Shown: positions 1-11,838 of the stretch, piece by piece
How positions within the stretch are numbered: the first letter of the stretch is position 1
Layout of the letters: each line of letters opens with the position of its first letter
Source of the DNA: Stentor coeruleus
Taxonomy: Eukaryota > Ciliophora > Heterotrichea > Heterotrichida > Stentoridae
Reading direction: 5' to 3'
Length of the DNA: 64,000 bases
Assembly: GCA_001970955.1 (NCBI GenBank)
Contig: MPUH01000103.1
Coordinates: 43,338 to 107,337, forward strand
Notes under the pieces: model-generated
What the model saw: only the letters and a program-made list of their open reading frames with translations
The model's database searches: none
Told to the model about the DNA's origin: nothing
Position numbers and translations under genes: made by a program

Positions 1-1570
<1,570 letters not shown>

Positions 1571-1574
1571 TTAA

Positions 1575-2357
1575 CTAAACTATATTACACGAACAAGCAC
1601 CGTTATCATTATTTTGCCTTTTACCTTTAATATTTGTTTTATTAGTGAGCATACTTCTATAAATACTATCATTTTTTTCAGTGCAGTCCATGATTTTAGA
1701 ACTGTAAAGGTGTTTAAGTTTTTCATGACAATTATTACATGTAAAAGATCTTATAAGAGTATATGGGACACATTTCCTATCGTGTTGTTGAAGTTTATGT
1801 AATTCAGCTAGTAAGGATGATTCACTATTTTGGCTTTTTTCAAGGGTATCGGCAAATGTGTCTGTATGGGTTTGTTTTGATGAAGCACTTTTGTTTAGGA
1901 GAGTTTGGGTGTAATTAAGACAGTTGAGGGCATTTTTCATGTTTTCAGCTGAGTTTTGAAGATTTTTCGTGTTTTTAGTCTCGAGGTCAAGACGTTTTTT
2001 TATTTGGTCTAAATGAGATGAGTTTTGGGTTGTGAGTATTTTGTTGAGATTTTGGATTTGCATGTCTGTGCTTAGGATTTGCGTTTGGATCGCCTCGTTT
2101 TCTAGGCTGAGTCTTGATAGTTGACCTTGCAAGGCTTCTAGTTTTTCCTTTTCGCTTTGGATTTCCTGGTCGTAAAAAACTTTTTTTATGCAGTAGTAAC
2201 AAAGATTGTCTGTCAGATGATCTAAGCAGATATATGAGTTGCAAGATGTGCATTGGCAGAGAGCGAGTTGGGTGCAGATACAACATTGGTTGTCTGAATT
2301 ATTGTGAGAATACGACACCCTACAAGGTTCAAGGGTGATTCCTTCATCTTCATTCAT
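1575..2357 (-). CDS. B-box-like zinc-finger/coiled-coil protein with CaaX-like end
   Basis: A 260-residue protein. Near the N terminus is a Cys/His-rich module (CCICTQLALCQCTSC...YICLDHL...CYYC) that resembles a B-box zinc finger. A long Leu/Glu/Gln-rich coiled coil follows at about residues 65-170. A second CxxC pair (TCNNCHEKLKHL) lies near residue 210. The protein ends CSCNIV, where CNIV fits a CaaX prenylation box and the extra Cys could be acylated. The function is unknown. The zinc-finger plus coil layout matches the front half of the gene at 5353, and a kelch-like fragment lies immediately upstream on the same strand. The two may be pieces of one ancestral zinc-finger/kelch gene. The stop is TAG. 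Confidence 0.7.
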   Translation of the reverse strand: MNEDEGITLEPCRVSYSHNNSDNQCCICTQLALCQCTSCNSYICLDHLTDNLCYYCIKKVFYDQEIQSEKEKLEALQGQLSRLSLENEAIQTQILSTDMQIQNLNKILTTQNSSHLDQIKKRLDLETKNTKNLQNSAENMKNALNCLNYTQTLLNKSASSKQTHTDTFADTLEKSQNSESSLLAELHKLQQHDRKCVPYTLIRSFTCNNCHEKLKHLYSSKIMDCTEKNDSIYRSMLTNKTNIKGKRQNNDNGACSCNIV

Positions 2358-2383
2358 ATGATAATATTAATACTCAAATTATA

Positions 2384-3130
2384 TTACATCTCTACAATTT
2401 GGCAACAGCAGACTGGGTTGCGGTTGACAAGAGTCCATTGCTTAGAAATAATATTGAATCTTAGCAGTCTAGTATTGCTCAAAATAACATATATGCAATT
2501 TTTAACTCTAACCGGACAACCGATTTTTGAAGTCTTAGCTTTAATTGGGAAAACATCACAAATTACTATCCTTTTCAGCCAGGTATTAAGTATAAAATAC
2601 TCTTTATAGCTAATAACGAGTGCTTCTTGTTCAGAAATTTGTATACAACTAATACTGAACAAGTCTTTATCTAACTCTGCAATTATCCTCCATTTAATAT
2701 CTTCACAGTCAAAAAACTCAATGTTTCTATTATTTATCCCTCCAATTGCCAAAATCCCTTTATTATAAGCACAACAACCTGGGTTTATATGCACACCAAT
2801 CATATCTGGAAGGCTTTTATACTTCTGTGTATCTAAGCAGAAAGCTTGGCATTTTTTATCAGAGATAAAGAATAGAGTGTTTAGATTCATGACCATTTTA
2901 AATCCTACAATCTCGAAATCATGACAATTCATTTCTTCAAAAGACTTTTTGTTTAAGATAATGAATGAATGCTCCTTATGCCCTTCATCATGAGATTTAG
3001 CCCCATTAATTATGATTTGATTTTTACCTATAGGGATGAAATCTTGGAGAAGATAACCATCTGGGGTCTCTATGTGCTTGATTTTTAGAGATGGAAGTTT
3101 GATCCAGTAAATAGTGTTGTTTAATATAGA
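2384..3130 (-). pseudogene. 5'-truncated kelch-like beta-propeller fragment
   Basis: The open frame runs from a TAA at 3131-3133 to the TAA at 2384. It encodes about 248 residues of kelch-like sequence, with repeated patterns such as ILAIGG followed by an aromatic/acidic strand. The first in-frame ATG is at 2932, yet about 60 coding-like codons lie upstream (for example ending SHDEGHKEHSFIILNKKSFE). I found no GT...AG intron of 15-16 nt that would connect this to an earlier exon. Either the 5' end has been lost or translation begins internally. A 26 bp spacer separates it from the zinc-finger gene downstream. It is either a decaying gene copy or a real gene whose first exon I could not find. 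Confidence 0.55.
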
Positions 3131-4023
3131 TTATGTTATGTTTATTTTGGTTTAGGAATAATAGGAAAATTATACTTGAGATATATTCTTTGTTTTGTTG
3201 TAGTTGGTAATAATTATTATGATTTATTTTTGATTAATATGGGTATAGTAAATTCCTAAATCTCTAAAAAATTCATACTATAATAAATAATAAAAGTAAA
3301 TTCCCAGCTAAATGAAATTGATTTCTTTCAAACATAAACCTATTTTAAAATCTAAAAATAACACAATCCTAAATTCTCAAGTAAACTTTCAACTTGTAAT
3401 GCATATAAAAAATGGTTGCACTCTAACGTTAAATTTTGAAATCATAAAAATTTAACGCCTTCCTACAGTATCTTCAAAGCAAGCCCAACTCCATTTCACA
3501 CGATAAAATCTTCAATCCAAACTAAAAATTCCTATACATTTGCCATATAAAAAATTCATAACTTTAAAGCCCAATAGAATAGTAACAAAAATAAGCATAA
3601 GCCTTTCTTAAAATATTATAAGATCAGGCTTAAAAATTAAAAAGGATATTAGTAAAACAATATAAATTAAACTCAAATCGAATATAAGAAAAATATCAAA
3701 GGATGGTAAAACTAAAAGTAATAGAATCATGAAATTCTGCTTTTATTGCATTGAACGGCAATAATAAAGTATAAGAGTGTGTAAACAAAATCAAGAATTT
3801 TAATCATCAAGTATTAATAGAAAAAATAATAAAAGGGTAAGGAGTAGCTTGTTGTAGGTTATAAACTATTGATAAAAATTTCAAGCTAAATCTCTAATTC
3901 TCAAAAATCAGCTGCTTGCAATATCAAATCACAATATCTGAATTTATGATACAAGTTTTTAAATAGATTTTAATGTTTTATAACAAAAATGGTTTTTTAT
4001 ATGTCAAACTCTATTAAATACAT
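3131..4023. other. intergenic, no gene seen
   Basis: An AT-rich spacer. The part next to the kelch fragment is G/T-rich on the + strand, and the middle (about 3400-3560) is A/C-rich. This matches the gene-oriented skew seen elsewhere. I see no convincing coding frame or RNA gene. Confidence 0.6.
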
Positions 4024-4425
4024 CTAAAACATTAATTCATTAATAATCTTAATCATCCTTCTCTCATACATTCTCTCATTCACTTCAACTTCAACATTAT
4101 CTGTATACAATCTTGGATTTACATTAATCCTTTTAATATTTCTGTACTTTATCTTTAACTTATCTTGGTTTCTCAGAGGCTTACTAGCCAAATGCTTATT
4201 CCAAGTATCGAAAACATAAGAGTTATCCATTGAAGGTTTTCGTATTTTCACATTATTTATACTTGCATTGACGAACGAAATGCTCTTATTCAAAGTGGAC
4301 ATTGGGGGTAATTTAACATGCGACACATCTTCAGAAAGCCTTTTATGTTTAATAAATTTATCCGTTGAAGAAATATCTACAAGAAAGCTTTTGTTTTTTG
4401 CATATGATTTCCGACGATTTTCCAT
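4024..4425 (-). CDS. small basic hypothetical protein
   Basis: A 133-residue, strongly basic protein (many Lys/Arg/Asn) with no recognisable domain. The N terminus MENRRKSYAKNKSF and the C-terminal RMYERRMIKIINELMF may be amphipathic helices. It is transcribed away from the gene at 4505, and only about 80 bp lies between the two starts, so they probably share a promoter region. The stop is TAG. The ATG is the first in frame and the composition looks coding, but I do not recognise the family. Confidence 0.6.
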   Translation of the reverse strand: MENRRKSYAKNKSFLVDISSTDKFIKHKRLSEDVSHVKLPPMSTLNKSISFVNASINNVKIRKPSMDNSYVFDTWNKHLASKPLRNQDKLKIKYRNIKRINVNPRLYTDNVEVEVNERMYERRMIKIINELMF

Positions 4426-4504
4426 TTATTATCACAAGTATAAAATCTTATATATTTAAAAAACTAATACCTTAATGCATAATGTAAATATCAAATGAAG
4501 TAAT

Positions 4505-4966
4505 ATGTTAAATATTTCATACAAATCACAACACAAAGGGAGTTTATTTTTACCAAATATTACAAGTAGACTAGGTCAAGAGAATAAGTTTGGGATATTT
4601 GAGCAAACATTTATGTCTAAAACTAAAGCTCATGGGTATAGAAATTCCCCTTTATTTTTAGATACAAGTCTTGATGTTTATAGAAAAACTCCATCTCCAA
4701 GCCGATTAGGGAATTATAAAGCTGTAGAAAGTATTATTGATAGTGGGAAAATGAGGAAGTTTAGGAATAAGTCTAATAAGAGTCGGAATGTATCACAGAA
4801 ATTAACATCGTTTAAAGTAGCTCAGAGGAGATTGAATAGGGCACCTGTGAAATTTATGATAACAATGATGAAGATTAATAGTAATTATAAAGAAGGCAGT
4901 GGAGAAGAGATAGTTAAGGATAAGTTGGAATTCGGGTGTCAGATTGATGTTGAGAAAGAAACATAA
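4505..4966 (+). CDS. small basic hypothetical protein
   Basis: A 153-residue basic protein, unrecognised. It is rich in Ser/Lys/Arg with short motifs such as SPSRLG and ends in an acidic stretch (DKLEFGCQIDVEKET). The overall feel is of a disordered cytoskeletal or nuclear protein, but that is only inference. It is divergent from the gene at 4024-4425. The stop is TAA. An extremely G-rich, C-poor 3' flank follows. Confidence 0.55.
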   Translation: MLNISYKSQHKGSLFLPNITSRLGQENKFGIFEQTFMSKTKAHGYRNSPLFLDTSLDVYRKTPSPSRLGNYKAVESIIDSGKMRKFRNKSNKSRNVSQKLTSFKVAQRRLNRAPVKFMITMMKINSNYKEGSGEEIVKDKLEFGCQIDVEKET

Positions 4967-5352
4967 AGTAAGTTGTAATTATGGAAAGAAATAGTTTGGA
5001 TGCTGGGAAGGTTGGATTTTGAAAATTGGATGATTTTTTGAAGGATTTAGAATGTGATTAAGATTAGGCTTTGGCAGTTTTTATGTGATTTTTGATGTGA
5101 GATAAGGGTATGAAGTAGATATTGAATTAGATGAGATATAAGATATGTGATTGATATGATGTAGATGGGTTTATTAGATGGGATATCGAGAGATACGGAT
5201 ATAAAGCTGATGGAAGTGTTAAGTGTGATATAAAGTTATGATTGAGATAAGTATGATTATAAATGTTTTTAGTGAAGAATTAATCTTGCTTTATATCAAA
5301 GCATCATATTGCCAAGAATGCTAAAGGAAAAATGCATACTTCCATTTAATAA
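4967..5352. other. intergenic, extreme G-over-C strand skew
   Basis: My count for 4981-5280 is 84 G against 6 C on the + strand. There are no coding frames. It lies downstream of a + strand gene. See the finding on gene-oriented skew. Confidence 0.85.
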
Positions 5353-6732
5353 ATGGAAAAAATAAGTTGTGCATACTGCCAAAGGTCTGCTGAATTTTCA
5401 TGTGGATGTGCATCTAAACTGAATTACGTATGCTCTGAACATATCGCAGATCACTTAAGACTGTTAGGAAGCCATAGTTTGAAACAATACGGACTAAAAA
5501 GAATTTCCTTTAGTCCAGACATCAAATCAAGTTTGCTACAAAAAATTTCTGAGATTAAAGCTAAAGCACAAAACGATATAATAAAAGCTTTACAACATTT
5601 ATGCGACACCATTTCTATATTAAACTCAAAATATGCTCGATTTAGTGCATATATGACTGGATTTATAGAATCCTGTGATGAAATTTATATTCATATAACA
5701 GAAATGCCCAAATACATAACGGAAAAGAAAATTTACACCCCTTTAGAAGCCTTGTTAACTATGCAAGAACCTGAAATATTAAAGCATATTTTTGGACCTA
5801 AAGTCAATTTACATGAATTCAAAGATAAATTTATAGAACATTCAATATCTTGCTTTCCTAGTTGTCTTTTTGAATACTATTCTAAAGCTATTGCAATGTT
5901 ATCAGATGACAGTATAATATGCAATAATGGGACAAATGAAATCGAGCATCATGTTTATAAAAATTTTAGAGGAAGAATATTAAATGTTGGTAATAACAGT
6001 GTATTATATACAGGAGGATTTCCAGCTTCAGAGGATGCTTGCTTAATTGATTTAACTACAGGGATGGAGAAAATTATGCCATCACTTAATCAAAAGAGAA
6101 ATGGTCATGCTATGATATGGATAGATGGAACTCCTGCTGTAATTGGAGGGAATAATGGGATAGACGCACTTATAGAAACTGAAGTTTTTAAAGATGATTC
6201 TTGGAGGCAGCATAGTCCATTGAATATAAAAAGAAATAATTGTTCAGCGATATCTTGTTTTTCTAGTGCTTATGTTTTTGGAGGATTGAGTTGGAAGGGT
6301 AACATTATTGACAGGAATTTGCCTATCTGCATAGTTTGAAGTATTACTNTATCTTGTTTTTCTAGTGCTTATGTTTTTGGAGGATTGAGTTGGAAGGGTA
6401 ACATTATTGACAGTAGTATTGAAAAATATGAAAAAGGGTCATGGACTCTATTAAATATAAAACTAGCAACACCTTTAATTTGTCCAGGGCTTATTTTATC
6501 AGGTAAATTTGTATTTATTTTTGGAGGATCTGGCTGGCCTATAAAAGAAGAGAACGAATGTGCAATTTTTGATAGTAAAAAGATGAGTATACAAAAGGTT
6601 AACCCATTTATAAGCGAATCTGGATTTTTTGTTCAATGTATAAGCTTAGCCTTGAATGGAAAGATATCTCAATATGGCTTCAAAGGTAAAAATTTCAATA
6701 AGATATATAACGAGCTTAATAGCATTTATTAA
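5353..6732 (+). CDS. zinc-finger (B-box-like) + kelch protein, interrupted by an assembly join
   Basis: The N terminus carries a Cys/His cluster (CAYCQRSAEFSCGC...YVCSEHIADHL) like a B-box. A helical region follows to about residue 130, then kelch-type strands with GG pairs (VLYTGGFP, AVIGGNNG, YVFGGLSW, FIFGGSGW). The frame appears broken at 6339, but 6251-6314 is repeated exactly at 6350-6413 around an N at 6349. Dropping 6315-6413 (99 nt) joins the two parts in the same frame and gives 426 residues. The break is therefore an assembly artefact, not a mutation. B-box plus kelch suggests a ubiquitin-ligase or cytoskeletal adaptor, but no RING finger is visible and the role is unknown. The stop is TAA. 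Confidence 0.75.
6251..6413. repeat. 64-bp exact direct repeat around single N (assembly join)
   Basis: 6251-6314 and 6350-6413 are identical. They are separated by 34 nt of unrelated sequence and one N at 6349. This is the signature of overlapping contig ends that were placed side by side instead of merged. Confidence 0.9.
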
Positions 6733-7320
6733 TAGGAAATGCATTGAAATTATAGTGAAATATTATTTATATTTATCGACTAATATATATTTTTGTTTTT
6801 ATAGGTAGAATATTCTTTGTTATAGTTTTAAGTATATATCATGATTAATTATTGATTATCAATTACTTAGTTATATATTTTTTAATATTTTGCCTTATAT
6901 TTACTAGCTTTAGTCTGTATATTATCATATAAAATAAGCCTTATTAAATTTTCATAAAGTTATAGGATTTTTAACTAAAATACAGAAATCACTTGCTATT
7001 ATATTTTTGTTACAACTTTAAATAGCAGCTTCAAGAAAATATCTAAATAGCATCATATTTCTATCTTAAATTATTCTAAGTTATTACAATAATGCATACA
7101 ATTTTTCTATAATTTCACTTGCAGCAACCCTACTACTATTTTCTTCCAAACGATTTTCCTGCAAGCCTGATGTCTTCCTTAAAACTTCTTATACCTTTAC
7201 TTTTCCCCCTTGACTTCCAATACCAATCTGCATTTTAATTGATATCATCCGATTTACAATGGTAGTCTTTAAACTTGAAAAAGATATTTATTATAAAAAA
7301 GCATAAAGTCATATTTTATA
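6733..7320. other. intergenic, weak coding-like patch on minus strand
   Basis: Mostly AT-rich. Between about 7095 and 7260 the minus strand shows two overlapping, coding-like but stop-interrupted frames (for example ending SEIIEKLYALL then TAA). I could not connect them with a 15-16 nt intron. It may be a gene remnant, but this is weakly supported. Confidence 0.3.
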
Positions 7321-8028
7321 TTAAAAAATAGCGCAGTCACAACACGAAGTTTTGAATTCTTTACGAAGGCTGATTCCTAGGCCATCAATTCTAAATTTCT
7401 CTATAATTCCCATCATTTCTTTGAGTTTTTGCTGAAGCACTCTAACTCTATCTTTGGCTGAAAGTTCTAGATTTAAACAAAAACTACAGTCAACAAATTC
7501 ATTTTTATAGTTTAGAAACAAATCAAAGCTATTTAATCGAGAAATCTGCTCAGCTGGGATTTTGGCTAGCTTTTTTACATAATCAAAAGTAAAGTTTCCT
7601 ATTTCCTTTTCCTTTGAAGCAAAAATCTTGCATAAGACTTCACCAACTAGATTTTGAGTATATGAAAAAGTCCCTGGGTTAAAAGATAAAGTCAAAGGAT
7701 CAGCAAAACCTTCAATTTCAAGCCAAGAAATACCCGAAGAGGAATTGCACTTTAGTAGATTAAAAGTGAATTTTGATTTACCTTTAGATCGGTTTATATA
7801 AATAATAAACGATTTGATAGTGTTATTGATATCTTGATAATAAGGGATGACCTTTGGAACTTTGCTGATCCTGTCCGCATAAGCTTTTTCAATAGCATTT
7901 TTAGCGTCGTTGGAGGTAAATCGATAGATTTTCCTAATATTTTGAATTCCGTTGATAATATATTCTTGGTGGCTGGTCAGGTCGAGTTCATGAGATTTTT
8001 CTGGGTTCTGGTCTTCTAAAATACTCAT
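7321..8028 (-). CDS. hypothetical protein with C-terminal CaaX box
   Basis: A 235-residue protein of unknown family. The N-terminal third is helical and charged, and the middle has beta-strand-like segments (KFTFNLLKCNSSSGISWLEI). A helical stretch (KDRVRVLQQKLKEMMGIIEK) precedes the end. The protein finishes SCCDCAIF, where CAIF is a good CaaX prenylation signal next to extra cysteines that could be palmitoylated. This suggests a membrane-tethered protein, possibly a small signalling adaptor, but there are no GTPase motifs. It lies 102 bp downstream of the anoctamin gene on the same strand. The stop is TAA. Confidence 0.65.
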   Translation of the reverse strand: MSILEDQNPEKSHELDLTSHQEYIINGIQNIRKIYRFTSNDAKNAIEKAYADRISKVPKVIPYYQDINNTIKSFIIYINRSKGKSKFTFNLLKCNSSSGISWLEIEGFADPLTLSFNPGTFSYTQNLVGEVLCKIFASKEKEIGNFTFDYVKKLAKIPAEQISRLNSFDLFLNYKNEFVDCSFCLNLELSAKDRVRVLQQKLKEMMGIIEKFRIDGLGISLRKEFKTSCCDCAIF

Positions 8029-8130
8029 TTATAATCATCATAAATATGCTATTTATCAAGCAATAATCGTTTTACTAGTAAAAAGTATATAAAAAATGCA
8101 ATATTACTCCTTACATCTTATTCAGACCAT

Positions 8131-10413
8131 CTAAAACTGATACCGCAAATCTTTTTTCTCTATAAAAAAACTATCAAACCTCCAGCTTACCCTGCTCCCA
8201 ACATCTTCTTCATTAAACGCTTTTTTTAATAAGAGTTTCTGATTGACAACTTTTCTACTCCATTCTAATCCATTCTTAACAGTCTTAGGAACATCACTAA
8301 TAAATTTGCTAACAATAAACATAATCCCAATAAACACATTCTCAATAACAAAAAACATAAGAACTGATACTTGTATATCGTATTTGTCAAAAACTTTTGA
8401 TGTGAAAACTATAATTCCAGCATTAGTTGCAGCACCAGCATAAGCCATAACTGATATAATATTCAACCAAACACCTATACTATCACTTCTTATTGGATCT
8501 GGACGCTTTGTCAAATTACAGAGTTTCCAAGCATCAACTCGGATTTCTAATGTGATTTCGATAAGGGCAAGTAAGGCGATTATAGGTGCAGCAACCCCAA
8601 ACATACACACATAACCAAATTGAATGATCATTTCTATATAATCTTGTATTGGGTTTTCATATACTTCAAGCTTTGAATCATATTCAACTGGATATAAACT
8701 TGTACGTAGGGTTATATCAGTATTTTGTAAGTCATTGTTGGCAGCTTTGAACATTCGAGCTTTCCATCTAGCCCATGGAAAACCAAGTTCTACAACATTC
8801 ATAGCTAAGTTTATGATGAAAATAACTCCTAATTGAAAACCCAAATCGTTAAGACAATTTGTACACCCTGGGTCAGCTTTTAACACCTTATCTGAAATAG
8901 AATTATCGCAACTTATATCATGATTTGCAACATCAACACAATATTCTCTAGTTTCAAGAGTTTCTTTAAAAAATGCTATATAAAAAAGAGCTGTGTAGCT
9001 ATTGAAAAACTTAAAAAGGAAAGTTTTCAGGGCTAAACTATCGTTATGCTTACTTTCAGTCTCATGATTTTCCCAATAATTCAGTTTTATGATTATTTTT
9101 TCATATATAATATTAAGGATTCTGATTTGTAAGATATTTAAAAAAGCTGGGATGAATCTAGCGTAGTTTATTGTATCAGGGTCTTGATTTAATTTGAATC
9201 TTAAAGCGAAAATGCAAGATACAGCAAGGATAACAATAACTAATGATATCCCTACAACAAAATAAACGACAAGTCTTTTAAGGATTTTGTGTTCATTGGG
9301 CGATGGGAGGACTTTCATTTTATCAGTTACTTCGTCTAAGTCATAAATACCTTTAAACTCTGGTCTTTGGCTTTCTTTAGCTGAGTGCTCTGTAGTTCCC
9401 CATCGCCAGGCAAGTTTTTTTTCTTTCCTCCTCCAGTACTGTTCAAAAGCTGACCCCCAAAAAGCTAGAAACACAGCAAAAGTTATTTGGAAACTAGTTC
9501 CTTCTATAGTTTCAGGACCAAAAACCTTCATACCAATAAATGTTATAATACCAACTACAGCAGCAATTGCCATAAAACTCCAATAAGTATCAATCCAAGC
9601 AAAATACAAAGTGATTTTTTCTGAAAAGTAGCTTCTAACATCTTCTAAAGGCTGAGGCTTAAACACAGCTAAAAAACTCGCCCATATCTTCCTCAGTTCT
9701 TGGAGCAACTGTTCTTCATGCACACAAAAACTCTCAACCATCACCTCAGAAACCTTCAAAACATGCAAATCCACACGTTTATTTAAATACTCAATAAATA
9801 ACCTAGATTTATCTGTATGTTTAAATAATGACCCATTACAAAAACTTTCATGTCCATTATTGTCATACTTTTTAAAATGCTTTTCATTATTTTTTTTCTT
9901 TAACAAAAGTATAGCAGGACAATATGGGCTGACTTCTTGAAACTTTTCTATATAGTCTTTATTATCTTTTAGTTGTAGAAAATAACCTTCTTTTATAGCA
10001 GCATTTTGTGTCCACTCGTCTGTGACATAAACTTTGCAGAAAATTTCTTTTCTATCTTTTGATAATAGCAAAAAATAGTCGAGATTGAATTCGTATTTTA
10101 TAGTATAAAGAATTGATGAGATCATGGTAATAAGATATTCTTTTTTAGATATGTTAGAGTTGTTTTCAAAGTCAGGGATAAAGCTTTTAAGCCACCAACA
10201 AGTATCTTCTACAATGCTAGGGTGGATGTTTTTTTCAGAGCGCGCTTCTGAAGTTCTGTAGGTTCTGAAAAAGTATTCCCTAGCATTGTAAACTTTCATT
10301 GGTTTGTTTAGAGCAGGTTGGCTGTTGGGGTTAAATGGATTTATAAACTCAAGCACGTAGACCACTGTCCCATGTCTTGGCAAATAGTCAGCATGAGGGT
10401 AATGACCAGACAT
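8131..10413 (-). CDS. anoctamin/TMEM16 family membrane protein
   Basis: A 760-residue, uninterrupted anoctamin, a family of calcium-activated chloride channels and lipid scramblases. A soluble N-terminal part (about 1-270) is followed by multiple membrane segments. Family landmarks include YWENHETESK before the third large loop, the re-entrant/ion-pathway block YIEMIIQFGYVCMFGVAAP, EITLEIRVDAWKLC with the conserved acidic calcium ligands E and D, then the Arg-Pro loop (TKRPDPIRSDSIGVWLNI). The length matches shorter protist members. Whether it conducts ions or scrambles lipids cannot be told from the sequence. No intron is apparent. The stop is TAG, and about 240 bp separates it from the divergent kinase gene. 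Confidence 0.9.
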   Translation of the reverse strand: MSGHYPHADYLPRHGTVVYVLEFINPFNPNSQPALNKPMKVYNAREYFFRTYRTSEARSEKNIHPSIVEDTCWWLKSFIPDFENNSNISKKEYLITMISSILYTIKYEFNLDYFLLLSKDRKEIFCKVYVTDEWTQNAAIKEGYFLQLKDNKDYIEKFQEVSPYCPAILLLKKKNNEKHFKKYDNNGHESFCNGSLFKHTDKSRLFIEYLNKRVDLHVLKVSEVMVESFCVHEEQLLQELRKIWASFLAVFKPQPLEDVRSYFSEKITLYFAWIDTYWSFMAIAAVVGIITFIGMKVFGPETIEGTSFQITFAVFLAFWGSAFEQYWRRKEKKLAWRWGTTEHSAKESQRPEFKGIYDLDEVTDKMKVLPSPNEHKILKRLVVYFVVGISLVIVILAVSCIFALRFKLNQDPDTINYARFIPAFLNILQIRILNIIYEKIIIKLNYWENHETESKHNDSLALKTFLFKFFNSYTALFYIAFFKETLETREYCVDVANHDISCDNSISDKVLKADPGCTNCLNDLGFQLGVIFIINLAMNVVELGFPWARWKARMFKAANNDLQNTDITLRTSLYPVEYDSKLEVYENPIQDYIEMIIQFGYVCMFGVAAPIIALLALIEITLEIRVDAWKLCNLTKRPDPIRSDSIGVWLNIISVMAYAGAATNAGIIVFTSKVFDKYDIQVSVLMFFVIENVFIGIMFIVSKFISDVPKTVKNGLEWSRKVVNQKLLLKKAFNEEDVGSRVSWRFDSFFIEKKDLRYQF

Positions 10414-10656
10414 TATTATAATCCTTTAGTTCGATAAATTTGTAAAGTTCTCAGGTCTTCTCCTGCTTATATCTTAATTTTTACGAAAATCATGGTTTTT
10501 CTTCAGACTTTGTTTATCATTTTTGAATTTCGAAATTTTCTCAAGTCTTTTCCTCAGGCTATCATCTTCTAAGTACATGTTTTTTATATACCCAATCTCT
10601 GAATCCTAGGTTTTTATAAGTTAAAATGTTTAAGCCATAGTCTTTATATTAGTTAA

Positions 10657-11838
10657 ATGCACAGGAATATTGAAAGCCGAACCAAAGCCAACCCTTACTA
10701 TATCACCCCAACAACGTCATTTAAAAAAATCGCCAAGCGTGGTCTGACTTCACATCAAGCAAGTAGACCAACGAATATCTTATTAAGCCATACAAGGTTT
10801 GACTCAGCCGAACCTTCAGGATTGATTTCAAAGTCTTCATTTGCTTATCAATACGCAATAGGCCGTGGAGGCTTTGGTAAGGTTTGGAAAGTTGAGATGA
10901 AAAGGACAAAAGAACTTTATGCATTGAAAGAAATGCAGAAACTTAGAGTGATTAGTAAGAGAAGTGTGCATTCGGTAATGAATGAGAGGAAAATCCTAGA
11001 AACATTAAGGAGTAGTTTTATTGTTAATATGCACTATGCGTTTCAGGATAGAGAGAATTTGTATTTGATTATGGATCTGAAAAATGGGGGAGATTTAAGG
11101 TATCATATTGCTAAGTACAAAAGGTTTAATGAAATGCAGGCTAAATTTATAGCAGCGTGTATTGTTAGTGGATTGCAGTATATACATAGTAATGGGATTA
11201 TCCACAGGGATATTAAGCCTGAGAATTTGGTTTTTGATGAACAAGGGTATTTACATATAACTGATTTCGGAATTGCTCGTGTTTGGGTGCCTGACAACTC
11301 TAAAGATACTTCAGGAACACCTGGATATATGGCTCCTGAGGTTTTATTTCGACAAAATCACGGCATTGCTGCTGATTATTTCGCTGTCGGGGTGATTTTA
11401 TATGAACTTATGATGGGCAGAAGACCTTATATTGGAAGGGATAGAAAAGAAATTCGAGACCTAATTGTCAGTAGACAAGCTAGAGTCACTGAAGTCCCTG
11501 AAGGCTGGTCATTAGAAGCTGCTGATTTTATCAACAAACTCATACAAAGAAAAGCTAATAATCGACTTGGGAATAAAGGGTTTGGAGAAATTAATTCGCA
11601 TCCTTGGCTTAAAGACTTTCCTTGGAAAGAATTATTTATGAGATCTTTAACTGCTCCTTATATTCCTAAGTCACAAGACAATTTCGACCCTAGAAATTTA
11701 GGAGATTGGAAAGATGAAATTGATCCTACAATTGACTTAGCTAGCTCACAGAACTTGTTTATTGGATATAGTTATGATGAAAGAGTATATATGGAAGTCA
11801 GCAATGCTCATCATAAGAAATCTTTAAGCTCATTTTAA
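10657..11838 (+). CDS. AGC-type Ser/Thr protein kinase (STK32/YANK-like)
   Basis: A 393-residue protein kinase. The Gly loop GRGGFG is at residues 69-74, the ATP lysine in YALKEM at 91, the catalytic HRDIKPEN at 183-190, DFG at about 203-205 and the activation segment end SGTPGYMAPE near 220-230. It has the lobe layout of AGC kinases, with a Lys/Arg-rich insert before helix C and a WLKDFPWKELF segment after the kinase core like STK32/YANK. The C-terminal tail is short and lacks a clear hydrophobic motif. All catalytic residues are present, so it should be active. It is divergent from the anoctamin gene. The stop is TAA. Subfamily assignment is less certain than kinase identity. Confidence 0.88.
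   Translation: MHRNIESRTKANPYYITPTTSFKKIAKRGLTSHQASRPTNILLSHTRFDSAEPSGLISKSSFAYQYAIGRGGFGKVWKVEMKRTKELYALKEMQKLRVISKRSVHSVMNERKILETLRSSFIVNMHYAFQDRENLYLIMDLKNGGDLRYHIAKYKRFNEMQAKFIAACIVSGLQYIHSNGIIHRDIKPENLVFDEQGYLHITDFGIARVWVPDNSKDTSGTPGYMAPEVLFRQNHGIAADYFAVGVILYELMMGRRPYIGRDRKEIRDLIVSRQARVTEVPEGWSLEAADFINKLIQRKANNRLGNKGFGEINSHPWLKDFPWKELFMRSLTAPYIPKSQDNFDPRNLGDWKDEIDPTIDLASSQNLFIGYSYDERVYMEVSNAHHKKSLSSF

Noticed and set aside
2369-2389. A 15-mer gtaatataatttgag at the end of the kelch fragment as an intron linking to the zinc-finger gene
   Set aside because: Removing it leads to a TGA within seven codons and does not join the zinc-finger frame.
6339-6385. Premature stop in the zinc-finger/kelch gene as a real mutation
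   Set aside because: The stop lies in 34 bp of unmatched sequence between two exact repeat copies around an N, so it is an assembly artefact.
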